This document shows, in pieces, positions 8,965 through 17,719 of a stretch of 64,000 bases of DNA. The number at the start of each line of letters is the position of its first letter. Positions within the stretch are counted from its first letter, which is position 1. Origin of the DNA: Thalassotalea insulae (GTDB lineage Bacteria > Pseudomonadota > Gammaproteobacteria > Enterobacterales > Alteromonadaceae); assembly GCF_030161395.1 (NCBI RefSeq), contig NZ_BSST01000001.1, positions 1,364,001 through 1,428,000 on the forward strand, read 5' to 3'. Under the pieces are notes generated by a model. That model did no database searches. It saw nothing but the letters and a program-made list of their open reading frames with translations, and was not told the origin of the DNA. The position numbers and the translations under genes are program-made.

Positions 8965-10074
8965 ATGATAATCTTCTCGCTAAGCCATATTAATAATAAA
9001 AATATTTTGAAACTTAAAAGCCTTATCAAATACGTCGTAAACTCCGCCAGTTATGGTATTTTGCTCGCCGTGATGCTGTTATTGCTAGTACCTGAATTAC
9101 GGGAAAACAATGCCACATTGTGGAATATTTTTCAGGTAAATCCGAAAACTCAGCCAGCATTATCCTATGCTAAAGCGGTACAAGCAGCGGCTCCTGCCGT
9201 CGTTAATATCTATTCGGAAGAAATCCAAAACAACCCGAGTTACGTTCGCTCACAGCGTAAAAGCACAAGATTAGGCTCAGGCGTGATCATGGACAGCAAT
9301 GGCTACCTGCTCACTAACTACCATGTAGTGCAAAATGCCAACCTGATTAATGTACTATTGCAAAATGGCCAGCAATATCACGCCGAACTTATTGGTTTTG
9401 ATATCTATACCGACTTGGCTGTATTAAAAGTTAATGCGCAAAACTTACCCGTTATCCCCCAAAATAAAACACAACAGTCACTCGCTGGTGATGTGGTTTT
9501 AGCGATCGGAAACCCATTAAATCTAGGGCAAACCATTACTCAGGGAATTATTAGTGCAACCGGACGTATTGGACTAAGTAACACCAGCTATCTGCAATTT
9601 TTACAAATGGACGCCGCAATTAATAAAGGCAATTCAGGTGGAGCACTGGTCAATACCAATGGTGTGTTAGTGGGTATCAATTCACGCCAATTTACTGAAA
9701 TTAACCCTCAGTTAAACGATATTCAAGGCATTTTCTTTGCAGTTCCTTACCAGCTCGCCTATAAGGTCATGCAGCAAATTATCGAAAATGGTCGGGTGAT
9801 AAGGGGTTGGTTAGGCATAGTTTCCGACCATTATAATCAAACCGCAAAAGGTTTTACCATCTCAGGTATAGAGCCAAATGGCCCAGCTGATATTGCTGGT
9901 TTAAAAGTTGGTGATGTGGTGTACCAAATTGGCGAAACACAAATTGAAAGCACCAACCATGCCTTAGATATAGTAGCAGAAACCACGCCAGATACGACTT
10001 TAGTGTTTAAAGTTTATCGCAATAATGAGTCGCTCAGTATTCCGGTGAAAATACTGGAAAAACGCGGTTTATAG
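8965..10074 (+). CDS. degS: DegS, inner-membrane regulatory protease of the sigma-E pathway
   Basis: 369 residues. An N-terminal membrane anchor (YGILLAVMLLLLVPEL) replaces a cleavable signal; a trypsin-like domain follows with His (LLTNYHVVQNA), Asp (IYTDLAVLKV) and Ser (INKGNSGGALVN), and a single PDZ domain (about 270-360). One PDZ plus an anchor is the DegS pattern. DegS senses unfolded outer-membrane porin C-termini and cuts anti-sigma factor RseA, releasing sigma-E. The ATG at 8965 is used; an in-frame TTG about 15 codons later is possible since no clear ribosome site is visible. Its neighbour degQ has a sigma-E-like promoter, so sensor and output protease lie side by side. Confidence 0.92.
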   Translation: MIIFSLSHINNKNILKLKSLIKYVVNSASYGILLAVMLLLLVPELRENNATLWNIFQVNPKTQPALSYAKAVQAAAPAVVNIYSEEIQNNPSYVRSQRKSTRLGSGVIMDSNGYLLTNYHVVQNANLINVLLQNGQQYHAELIGFDIYTDLAVLKVNAQNLPVIPQNKTQQSLAGDVVLAIGNPLNLGQTITQGIISATGRIGLSNTSYLQFLQMDAAINKGNSGGALVNTNGVLVGINSRQFTEINPQLNDIQGIFFAVPYQLAYKVMQQIIENGRVIRGWLGIVSDHYNQTAKGFTISGIEPNGPADIAGLKVGDVVYQIGETQIESTNHALDIVAETTPDTTLVFKVYRNNESLSIPVKILEKRGL

Positions 10075-10107
10075 CAAACAGTTTTACCAAGCTGATGAAT
10101 ACCAATA

Positions 10108-10142
10108 AAAAGGCGCTGCTAAATTATTAGCAGCGCCTTTTC
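10108..10142. terminator. Bidirectional terminator between degS and murA
   Basis: A long GC-rich stem (AAGGCGCTGCTAA / TTAGCAGCGCCTT) has an A run on the left and a T run on the right, so it can end transcripts from degS (+) and murA (-). Confidence 0.88.
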
Positions 10143-10159
10143 CTATCCTAAAACAAAGA

Positions 10160-11422
10160 TTAACTGGCGTTAATTCGGGTAATGTTAGCCCCTAACGCCT
10201 GTAGCTTATCTTCAATATGCTGATAACCACGATCAATATGATAAATACGGTCAACCTGAGTTTCACTCGTTGCCACTAAACCAGCGATCACTAAACTCGC
10301 TGATGCTCGTAAATCTGTTGCCATGACCTGAGCACCGGTCAGTGAATCGACTCCATTAGTGATCGCTGTGTTACCTTCTAAGCGAATATCGGCTCCCATA
10401 CGATGCAATTCAGGGACATGCATAAAACGATTTTCAAATATTGTTTCCGTCGTGGTTGCTGTGCCTTGTGCAACTACGTTTAAAGTAACAAACTGTGCCT
10501 GCATATCGGTAGGGAATGCAGGATGCGGCGCAGTGCGAATATTAACGGCCTTCGGACGTTCGTCCATCGACAATTCAATCCAATCGTCGCCAGTCGACAC
10601 TTCAGCGCCGGCTTCCTGTAACTTGCTAATAACCGCATCTAAACTACCGGGGTCGGTATTAAGGCATTTAACTTTACCCTGAGTCACTGCAGCAGCCACC
10701 AAAAAAGTACCAGTTTCGATACGATCAGGCATCACCCGATATTCCTTTCCTTTCAGTTCACTGACCCCTTCAATGGTTAAGGTATCTGTACCGGCACCAC
10801 TCACTTTAGCGCCCATGGCGTTGAGGCAATTCGCTAGATCAACAATTTCCGGCTCTCGTGCCGCATTTTCAATAATTGTTGTTCCCTCGGCTAATGCTGC
10901 TGCCATCATTAAGTTTTCAGTACCAGTAACACTGACGGTATCCATAAAAATCGTCGCGCCAGTTAAGCGACCGTGATTACGAGCAATAATATAACCATTT
11001 TCAACCTCGATATCTGCGCCCATTAGCTTTAAGCCATGAATATGCAAATTCACTGGACGTGCACCGATAGCACATCCACCTGGCAATGACACTTCAGCAT
11101 GACCAAAACGAGCCAGTAACGGACCCAACACTAAAATAGAAGCTCGCATAGTTTTCACTAGTTCATACGAAGCTTTATGCTGATCAACCTTTGTTGCATC
11201 GATAGTTACCGCATTACTATCACGCCAGCTAACACTCGCCCCTAACTGCGTTAACAATTTAATGGTAGTCTCAATATCATTGAGCCTAGGTACGTTAGTA
11301 ATAGTGATCGGGGTTTCAGATAATAAGGTCGCCATTAATATCGGTAAGGCAGCATTTTTAGCCCCCGAAATAACAACTTCACCATGCAGCGGTGTTCCGC
11401 CAATAATTTTAAATGCGTCCAA
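10160..11422 (-). CDS. murA: MurA, UDP-N-acetylglucosamine 1-carboxyvinyltransferase
   Basis: 420 residues, full length. It begins MDAFKIIGGTPLHGEVVISGAKN with the substrate-binding KN pair. The loop LPGGCAIGARPVNLH holds the catalytic cysteine (C117), the residue targeted by fosfomycin. MurA transfers enolpyruvate from PEP to UDP-GlcNAc, the first committed step of peptidoglycan synthesis in the cytoplasm. It follows ibaG by 27 bp and is the last gene of a minus-strand run from mlaF, the same order as in E. coli. Confidence 0.96.
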   Translation of the reverse strand: MDAFKIIGGTPLHGEVVISGAKNAALPILMATLLSETPITITNVPRLNDIETTIKLLTQLGASVSWRDSNAVTIDATKVDQHKASYELVKTMRASILVLGPLLARFGHAEVSLPGGCAIGARPVNLHIHGLKLMGADIEVENGYIIARNHGRLTGATIFMDTVSVTGTENLMMAAALAEGTTIIENAAREPEIVDLANCLNAMGAKVSGAGTDTLTIEGVSELKGKEYRVMPDRIETGTFLVAAAVTQGKVKCLNTDPGSLDAVISKLQEAGAEVSTGDDWIELSMDERPKAVNIRTAPHPAFPTDMQAQFVTLNVVAQGTATTTETIFENRFMHVPELHRMGADIRLEGNTAITNGVDSLTGAQVMATDLRASASLVIAGLVATSETQVDRIYHIDRGYQHIEDKLQALGANITRINAS

Positions 11423-11449
11423 GTGAGTCTCTTTTGTGATTAGCTAAGG

Positions 11450-11707
11450 TTATAACGGGAGATTAAACATTTTTTCACGCTGCCAGTCTGCCGTGGTAAA
11501 TGTTTTGACAGTCACAGCATGTATTGTGCCGTCGTTGATCACGCTGGCAAGTGGGGCAAAAACGGCTTGTTGTCTTTTGACGCGGCTTAAATCAGCAAAA
11601 AAATCCGCAACGGCAATAACGACGCATTGTGAGCCATCAAACTTTACATGTAACTCATCTAAAGTTAATGCGTCATTGATCAGTTTTTCAATTTCAGAAA
11701 CTTCCAC
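11450..11707 (-). CDS. ibaG: IbaG, BolA-family iron-sulfur/stress protein
   Basis: 85 residues, BolA/YrbA family. The pattern VKFDGSQCVVIAVADFFADLSRVKRQQ..VFAPLASVINDGTIHAVTVKTFT matches IbaG. The H near the end of the helix-strand (TIHAVTV) is the likely Fe-S/glutaredoxin ligand, and a Cys lies in the C-H loop (SQC). These proteins work with monothiol glutaredoxins. It lies between mlaB and murA as in E. coli. Confidence 0.88.
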   Translation of the reverse strand: MEVSEIEKLINDALTLDELHVKFDGSQCVVIAVADFFADLSRVKRQQAVFAPLASVINDGTIHAVTVKTFTTADWQREKMFNLPL

Positions 11708-11746
11708 ATACTTCTCCCAATATTCAAATTAGGATGATTATATGTG

Positions 11747-12037
11747 TTATTCCACTGGCAAGAAAGAATCAACCGCAGTTAATTTAGCTAAATTAACCAA
11801 GTCTCCGGGAAGATTGATAATTTTTAATTCAATGCCCTGCTTAGCAGCCAACTCACACATCAATAACAACCAGGCCAAACCTGCGCTATCCATTTTAGTA
11901 ACCGCAGATAAATCAACGCGCAGAGTTTGCCCAGTAAGCAATGCGGCTGATTTTTTTTCAAAGCGCGTATTAATCGAGTGAATCGTTAATTCACCCGTTA
12001 AAATCAAATTCTGCTGCTGTTGAGTTATTTTTAACAT
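11747..12037 (-). CDS. mlaB: MlaB, STAS-domain subunit of the Mla phospholipid transporter
   Basis: 96 residues forming one STAS domain. LRVDLSAVTKMDSAGLAWLLLM contains the conserved D-S-A-G-L helix cap. MlaB binds the ATPase MlaF on the cytoplasmic side and is needed for its stability and activity. It lies 9 bp after mlaC and before ibaG, the usual order. Confidence 0.87.
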   Translation of the reverse strand: MLKITQQQQNLILTGELTIHSINTRFEKKSAALLTGQTLRVDLSAVTKMDSAGLAWLLLMCELAAKQGIELKIINLPGDLVNLAKLTAVDSFLPVE

Positions 12038-12046
12038 AAAGAAGCC

Positions 12047-12775
12047 TTACTTAAAGACAATGTCTTTGCTGGCTTTTGCTTTCAGCATTTCAGTGACATG
12101 CGGCAAGCCTTTTTGACGGATCAAGCTACCTAGTTCAGCTTGTTTGCTATCTAACAAACTAACGCCTTCCGCCACCATATCATAGGCTTTCCATTCATTG
12201 GTCTTTCTGCTTTTTCTGACGCGAAAAGAAATATCAATCGGCTCACGACCCGGCTCTATTACGGTAGTTTTAACCGCAACCACTTTTTCTTTGCTAAAGT
12301 CTTTCGCCGGTGCGAACTTCACTTCCTGATTATTATAAAGTGTAAATACCTGCGCATAAGAAGTAATTAAATAATCACGAAACACCGGGACAAAATCTGC
12401 ACGTTCACTTTTAGTCGTTTTTTTAAAGTTACTACCAATTACCTTAAACGCCGCATATTGATAATTAATATAAGGCATTAATTCTTCACGCACGATATCT
12501 TTTAAAATATTAGGGTTTTGCTGAATCGTGCTTTGCTCGTTAGCAAAACGCTTAAAAGTTGCATCAGCAACAGTCCGCACCATGGCATATGGGTCTTTCT
12601 TATCAACTTTAGTAGCAATGCCGGATGTACCGCCATCTAGACTACTATATATAGTCATCGCTGCCGGTGGTAATTGAGTCGCTCCATCTGGTAATACGCT
12701 TGCTCCATCTGCCGCTACTATTTGTCCGGAAAACATTGCAGCGAATGCCACTACGGCGATTTTTTTACCACTCAT
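12047..12775 (-). CDS. mlaC: MlaC, periplasmic phospholipid shuttle
   Basis: About 242 residues. ATG at 12775 is preferred because GGGGGAT lies just ahead of it; two ATGs six and five codons upstream are also in frame. A signal peptide (MSGKKIAVVAFAAMFSGQIVAA) is followed by the MlaC/Ttg2D fold, including VRTVADATFKRFANEQ, ELMPYINYQYAAFKVIG and SYAQVFTLYNNQEV. MlaC carries phospholipid between the MlaFEDB complex and the outer-membrane MlaA. An internal region around 35-60 is longer than in E. coli MlaC. Confidence 0.92.
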   Translation of the reverse strand: MSGKKIAVVAFAAMFSGQIVAADGASVLPDGATQLPPAAMTIYSSLDGGTSGIATKVDKKDPYAMVRTVADATFKRFANEQSTIQQNPNILKDIVREELMPYINYQYAAFKVIGSNFKKTTKSERADFVPVFRDYLITSYAQVFTLYNNQEVKFAPAKDFSKEKVVAVKTTVIEPGREPIDISFRVRKSRKTNEWKAYDMVAEGVSLLDSKQAELGSLIRQKGLPHVTEMLKAKASKDIVFK

Positions 12776-12792
12776 TGATTTATCCCCCATCA

Positions 12793-13263
12793 TTAATCAC
12801 CATTCCCCTGGCTAAATAAAAATTGTCCGATCAACTCTTCTAACACTAACGCTGGCTTAGTATCTTCAATAAAATCCCCGGCCTGTAATGTTTCTACCGA
12901 CTCATCAATGAAGCCAGGTAGTAACCCGATATATTGTTCCCCTAATAATCCCGCCGTTAAAATTGAGACTGAAGTTGCCTCTGAAAAATTATTATATTGT
13001 GCGTAAATTTCCAAAGTAACCACAGGAGTATAATCTTCTTCATCCAGGCTGATTTTACTAACCCGTCCAACGACAACCCCACCGACTTTAATCGGAGAAC
13101 GTACTTTTAAACCACCAATATTATCGAACTTTGCATAAAGGTTGTAGGTTTCACCATTACCAGAAATACCACTATCAGCAACTTTTAACGAAAGCATAAG
13201 CAATGCTACGATACCAATAGCAGCAAACAATCCAACCAATAATTCAACTTTTTTTGACACCAT
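12793..13263 (-). CDS. mlaD: MlaD, MCE-domain subunit of the Mla transporter
   Basis: About 156 residues starting MVSKKVELLVGLFAAIGIVALLML, an N-terminal membrane anchor. The MCE domain follows (YNLYAKFDNIGGLKVRSPIKVGGVVVGRV), then a hydrophobic helical tail (LTAGLLGEQYIGLLPG) lining the hexameric pore. ATG at 13263 is preferred; in-frame GTG and TTG codons lie upstream. MlaD hexamers bind lipid at the periplasmic face of MlaFE. Between mlaE and mlaC, as expected. Confidence 0.92.
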   Translation of the reverse strand: MVSKKVELLVGLFAAIGIVALLMLSLKVADSGISGNGETYNLYAKFDNIGGLKVRSPIKVGGVVVGRVSKISLDEEDYTPVVTLEIYAQYNNFSEATSVSILTAGLLGEQYIGLLPGFIDESVETLQAGDFIEDTKPALVLEELIGQFLFSQGNGD

Positions 13264-13313
13264 GTCATCCACCAAGTACTAAAAACTAAAACTTAAAAAC
13301 ATTACAAAACCAA

Positions 13314-14096
13314 TTATTTTGTAAACATCAATGCCGTTAAAATAAAATCTAACCCTAACACTAATAGTGACGACTGCACTACAGTTGCGGTTGTTGCCCG
13401 GCTGATACCTTCAGAGGTTGCTTCACAATCATATCCCTTATAAACCGCAATCCAAGTAACGACAAAGGCAAAAACCACACTTTTTATCACCCCATTTAAA
13501 ACATCATCTTGAAATGAGACTTGTGACTGCATCACCGACCAAAAGGTGCCACTATCAACGCCAAGCCAGTCGACACCAACTAAATGCGCCCCTAAAATTC
13601 CTACCGCAGAAAATATCGCCGCCAGCAAGGGTAAAGAGATAAAACCCGCCCAAAAACGTGGCGCTATCACTCGACGCAATGGATCAACGGCCATCATTTC
13701 TAAGCTGGATAACTGCTCTGTTGCTTTCATTAAACCAATTTCTGCCGTTAATGCTGAACCAGCACGTCCAGCAAATAATAGCGCAGCAACCACAGGTCCA
13801 AGTTCGCGCAATAACGACAAGGCTACCATTGGACCAAGGCTTGCTTCAGCACCATAACCGACCAAAATAGTATAGCCTTGAAGCGCCAGCACCATACCAA
13901 TAAAAGTACCGGAAACGATAATAATAATGAGCGATAAAACCCCAACGGAATATAATTGATTAATCAGCAGCGGTATGCCTTTACGAGGGTTAGGCATATG
14001 TAGCAATGCCGACATTAACATCAAGATCGCTCGTCCTAACGCACTGGTACGCTCGATTACTTTACGCCCTAACAAAGTCAACGAATTTACTATCAT
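13314..14096 (-). CDS. mlaE: MlaE, permease of the Mla phospholipid transporter
   Basis: 260 residues with five to six membrane segments. Conserved parts are FIGMVLALQGYTILVGYGAEASLGPMVALSLLRELGPVVAALLFAGRAGSALTAEIGLMKATEQLSSLEMMAVDP (read in pieces), the core of the MlaE/TrgB permease family with the coupling helix to MlaF. Its start overlaps the mlaF stop by 4 bases, indicating coupled translation. Confidence 0.94.
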   Translation of the reverse strand: MIVNSLTLLGRKVIERTSALGRAILMLMSALLHMPNPRKGIPLLINQLYSVGVLSLIIIIVSGTFIGMVLALQGYTILVGYGAEASLGPMVALSLLRELGPVVAALLFAGRAGSALTAEIGLMKATEQLSSLEMMAVDPLRRVIAPRFWAGFISLPLLAAIFSAVGILGAHLVGVDWLGVDSGTFWSVMQSQVSFQDDVLNGVIKSVVFAFVVTWIAVYKGYDCEATSEGISRATTATVVQSSLLVLGLDFILTALMFTK

Positions 14097-14896
14097 GCGT
14101 TTTTACCTAATAATTCATCTTGATATGGAGCTGATTTGAAATGAAACGGTACCGGACCATCCGCTTCACCTTTTACAAACTGCTGCACTAGTGGCGACTC
14201 TTGCTGCGTAATTTGTTCAGGCGTTCCCTGACCAATAATCTTCTGTTCCGCAATAATATAGATATAATCAGCGATACTCATCACTTCAGGGACATCATGA
14301 GAAACAACAACCGAAGTTAATCCTAATGCATCGTTCAACGCTTTAATCAAACGGACAATCACCCCCATCGATATTGGATCCTGACCAGCAAAAGGCTCAT
14401 CGTATAAAATAAGTTCAGGATCTAAAGCGATTGCTCTTGCCAACGCTGCACGACGTGCCATACCGCCGGATAATTCACTCGGCTTTAAAAACCTGGCACC
14501 ACGTAATCCCACAGCTTCCAGTTTCATTAATACCATTTTTTCAATCAAAGCTTCCGAAAGTTGTGAATGTTCACGCATCGGAAAGGCAATATTGTCGTAC
14601 ACCGACATATCGGTAAATAAAGCGCCACTTTGAAAAAGCATACTCATGCGTTTTCTCGCCTCATAAAGCGCCTGACGAGATAGTGTAGGAATATCTTGAC
14701 CATCAAAAAGTATTCGACCAGATTCTGGCTTTAACTGACCACCAATTAAACGCAGCAAGGTAGTTTTACCTATACCACTTGGTCCCATAATCGCCGTCAC
14801 TTTTCCCTTCGGGATGGTTAAACTAATATCATCATAAATGATACGTTCATCCCGTTTAAACGTCATATTTTGAATATCAACCAGAATTTCTGACAT
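14093..14896 (-). CDS. mlaF: MlaF, ATPase of the Mla phospholipid transporter
   Basis: 267 residues. ABC ATPase with Walker A GPSGIGKTT, signature LSGGMARR, Walker B LILYDEPFAGQDP and the switch His in VVSHDVPE. The LSGGMARR and FAGQDP forms are typical of MlaF. It powers lipid movement by MlaFEDB in the inner membrane, maintaining outer-membrane asymmetry. First gene of the mlaFEDCB-ibaG-murA run; its upstream region is shared with caxA. Confidence 0.94.
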   Translation of the reverse strand: MSEILVDIQNMTFKRDERIIYDDISLTIPKGKVTAIMGPSGIGKTTLLRLIGGQLKPESGRILFDGQDIPTLSRQALYEARKRMSMLFQSGALFTDMSVYDNIAFPMREHSQLSEALIEKMVLMKLEAVGLRGARFLKPSELSGGMARRAALARAIALDPELILYDEPFAGQDPISMGVIVRLIKALNDALGLTSVVVSHDVPEVMSIADYIYIIAEQKIIGQGTPEQITQQESPLVQQFVKGEADGPVPFHFKSAPYQDELLGKNA

Positions 14897-15214
14897 GTTT
14901 ATTTTAGATCGCCGCGTTTAACTATTGTTTACAAAGAGCGAATTCTACCCTAGCAGCACCCAGACTTCATCCGAAATTAACAACTTATTATGTTTAAAAT
15001 ACGTAAGAAAACGTGTAAAAACGTAAAAAAGTGTAAGTTGGCAAAATATCACACCTATTGCATCGTTCACATACCACCTACTGATAGACCTGATAATTAG
15101 GAAATATTTTCTCGTTCACCATTAAAAACTATCATTCTTTAACATTTTTTGATTTTCCCCTTTTTTTTTCATCCACAACCAGCGACAATTCAGCCTCAAT
15201 ATTCGGAGTATTTA
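14897..15214. other. Divergent intergenic region mlaF/caxA with phased A-tracts
   Basis: 318 bp without a gene. At 15001-15035 the motif (A/G)(C/T)GT(G/A)A plus an A-tract repeats about four times at 9-10 bp steps, giving A-tracts in phase with the helix and so a likely bend. No sigma-E consensus or other operator was recognised. A ribosome site (GGAG, 15205-15208) precedes caxA. Confidence 0.6.
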
Positions 15215-16198
15215 ATGTTTGTTCAAATATTAATCTTACTAGTTTCATTAGTTACCTTAGTGTGGAGTGCTGACAAATTTGTCTTTGGTGCTTCTTCACT
15301 TGCCAGAAATGTCGGTATATCACCGATGATCATCGGTTTGACCATAGTCGCTATGGGCTCATCGGCGCCGGAAATGATGATTGCCGCCACGGCTTCATTG
15401 AACGACAATCCCAATACCGCTATAGGTAATGCTATTGGCTCCAATATTACTAATATTGCACTAGTATTAGGGATCACCGCACTACTACATCCACTTTCCG
15501 TTTCATCAAGCACGGTCAAACGCGAAATTCCGCTAATTTTGGCAATTACCGCATTAGCTTACTGGATGCTTGCCGATCACAATTTTAGTTTCACTGAAGG
15601 TTTAGTGTTACTTACCGGTTTCTTTGTTTATATTTTTACCTTGCTGTTCATCACCTTAAAACGAGCAAAAGAGCACAAAATAGACGACGCAATGATCATC
15701 GAGGCAGAGCTGGAGCTACCTGAGGCAGTTAGTACCCCTTCCGCTGTGCTCTGGCTAGTCATAGGTATAATATTACTGCCATTAAGTGCCAGCTACTTGG
15801 TTGATGCTTCTGTTTTTATCGCAAAAGCATTTGGTATTAGCGATTTAGTGATCGGTTTAACCGTTATCGCTATCGGCACAAGTTTACCTGAACTTGCCGC
15901 CAGTATTATGAGTATTGTCAAAAAAGAAGACGATCTGGCCTTAGGCAATATTATTGGCTCCAACATTTTTAATATTTTGGCGGTCTTATCACTCGCTGGC
16001 GTTATTGCACCTGGTGAAATAGACCAAGATGCCTCAGTACGCGATGCTCCTTACATGCTTGGTGTCACCTTTCTCCTATTTATTCTGTGTTTTAGTCGTC
16101 GATTTGGCAATTTCAGGATCACCCGCTTTAAAGGGTTATTATTGTTGCTGACATTTATCGCCTATCAACTGCTATTATTTAGTCAATTAAAGAACTAA
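15215..16198 (+). CDS. yrbG: Calcium/sodium antiporter YrbG/CaxA
   Basis: 327 residues from ATG 15215, which has GGAG seven bases upstream and gives the family length. About ten membrane segments in two inverted repeats, each with an alpha motif: GSSAPEMMIAATASLNDNPNTAIGNAIGSNI and GTSLPELAASIMSIVKKEDDLALGNIIGSNI (read in parts). These are the ion-binding repeats of the CaCA family. It leads into kdsD with a 7-bp gap, the same order as in E. coli. The physiological substrate is inferred. Confidence 0.9.
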   Translation: MFVQILILLVSLVTLVWSADKFVFGASSLARNVGISPMIIGLTIVAMGSSAPEMMIAATASLNDNPNTAIGNAIGSNITNIALVLGITALLHPLSVSSSTVKREIPLILAITALAYWMLADHNFSFTEGLVLLTGFFVYIFTLLFITLKRAKEHKIDDAMIIEAELELPEAVSTPSAVLWLVIGIILLPLSASYLVDASVFIAKAFGISDLVIGLTVIAIGTSLPELAASIMSIVKKEDDLALGNIIGSNIFNILAVLSLAGVIAPGEIDQDASVRDAPYMLGVTFLLFILCFSRRFGNFRITRFKGLLLLLTFIAYQLLLFSQLKN

Positions 16199-16205
16199 TA
16201 ACGCT

Positions 16206-17171
16206 ATGAAAAATTTTAAGCAATTAGCTAAACAAGTGATCACAATTGAGCAACAAGCCATTGCTGAACTCGCACAATTTATTGATGATGGTTTTGAACT
16301 AGCCTGCCAGCTAATGTTCAATTGTCAGGGGCGAGTTATCGTTATTGGCATGGGTAAATCTGGACACGTTGGCGGCAAAATAGCAGCAACATTAGCCAGT
16401 ACCGGAACCCCTGCTTTTTTTGTTCATCCTGGAGAAGCCAGCCATGGCGATCTCGGCATGATCACTGCCAACGATGTGGTATTAACCATCTCAAACTCAG
16501 GTGAAACAGGTGAAGTACTGGCGATCATTCCGGTGATCAAACGTATTGGCGCAAAATTAATCGCCATGAGCAGTAATCCAAAATCGACTTTAGCAAAGTT
16601 GGCAGATACCCATGTCTGTATTAAGGTTTCTCAAGAAGCCTGCCCGTTAGGACTCGCACCGACGTCCAGCACTACAGCAACGTTAGTCATGGGAGATGCG
16701 TTAGCGGTGGCTTTACTCAACGCCAAAGAATTCACCGCCGATGACTTTGCCCTTTCTCATCCAGGCGGCAGCCTAGGTAAACGTTTGTTATTACGTTTGC
16801 AAGACATAATGCATGAAGGTGAACGCTTACCTTTGGTAACTGCGCAAGCAAAAATTAAAGAAGCATTAGTAGAGATGTCACTCAAAGGTTTGGGCATGAC
16901 CGCAGTAGTTAATGACAACAACGAGCTGATCGGCCTCTTTACTGACGGTGATTTACGCCGGATATTGGATGAAAAAATTGATATTCATCAAGATGAAATA
17001 GCCTCGGTAATGACGAAGAACCCGACAGTAGCAAATAAGAATATGCTCGCTGCTCAGGCATTAAAAATTATGGAAGATAAAAAAATTAACGGTTTAATCA
17101 TCACTGATGAAAATAATCAACCGATCGGTGCAATGAATATGCATGATTTACTCAAATCAGGAGTACTTTAA
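16206..17171 (+). CDS. kdsD: KdsD, D-arabinose 5-phosphate isomerase
   Basis: 321 residues. An N-terminal SIS domain (VIVIGMGKSGHVGGKIAATLASTGTPAFFVHP, catalytic His in GEASHGD) is followed by two CBS domains (about 205-320). It makes arabinose 5-phosphate for Kdo, the inner-core LPS sugar. Its stop overlaps the start of kdsC by one base. The gene order caxA-kdsD-kdsC-lptC matches E. coli, supporting KdsD over the paralogue GutQ. Confidence 0.95.
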   Translation: MKNFKQLAKQVITIEQQAIAELAQFIDDGFELACQLMFNCQGRVIVIGMGKSGHVGGKIAATLASTGTPAFFVHPGEASHGDLGMITANDVVLTISNSGETGEVLAIIPVIKRIGAKLIAMSSNPKSTLAKLADTHVCIKVSQEACPLGLAPTSSTTATLVMGDALAVALLNAKEFTADDFALSHPGGSLGKRLLLRLQDIMHEGERLPLVTAQAKIKEALVEMSLKGLGMTAVVNDNNELIGLFTDGDLRRILDEKIDIHQDEIASVMTKNPTVANKNMLAAQALKIMEDKKINGLIITDENNQPIGAMNMHDLLKSGVL

Positions 17172-17719
17172 TGGCACAGACCTTATATGGTGAAGTTGCA
17201 GATAACATTATTGCCAAAGCTAAAAAAATTAAACTCTTTGTCTGCGATATCGACGGCGTGTTTTCTGATGGTCGCATTTACTTAGGTAATAATGGTGAAG
17301 AACTCAAAGCATTTCATACCAAAGATGGTTACGGCATTAAAGCCTTAGGTGCTAGTGGCGTCGATGTAGCCGTGATCACAGGCAGACAATCTAACATTGT
17401 ACAAACCCGAATGAGCGCATTAAATGTTAAACACATAGTGCAAGGAGAAGAAAATAAACTGCCAGCACTACAAAACATTATGATAAAACTGAAGCTCTCA
17501 GCAGAACAGGTTGCCTATATTGGTGACGACATGCCTGACTTTTCCTGTATGGAATTTGTAGGCTTAAGTATCGCGGTTAGTGATGCACACCCTGCCATAT
17601 TATCGTGCGCCGACTACACCACTGTTACCCGAGGTGGCTTTGGTGCTGTACGAGAAAGCTGTGATCTGATCATGCAAAGTCAGGATAGTTTACAATATGC
17701 CTCAGGCGCCAGTATATGA
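17171..17719 (+). CDS. kdsC: KdsC, 3-deoxy-D-manno-octulosonate 8-phosphate phosphatase
   Basis: 182 residues, a small HAD phosphatase without a cap. Motif I is VCDIDGVFSDGR (nucleophile D26, acid D28), motif II VITGRQS and motif IV YIGDDMPD. It releases phosphate from Kdo 8-phosphate. It overlaps kdsD and lptC by 1 and 4 bases, so the block is one transcription unit. Confidence 0.95.
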   Translation: MAQTLYGEVADNIIAKAKKIKLFVCDIDGVFSDGRIYLGNNGEELKAFHTKDGYGIKALGASGVDVAVITGRQSNIVQTRMSALNVKHIVQGEENKLPALQNIMIKLKLSAEQVAYIGDDMPDFSCMEFVGLSIAVSDAHPAILSCADYTTVTRGGFGAVRESCDLIMQSQDSLQYASGASI

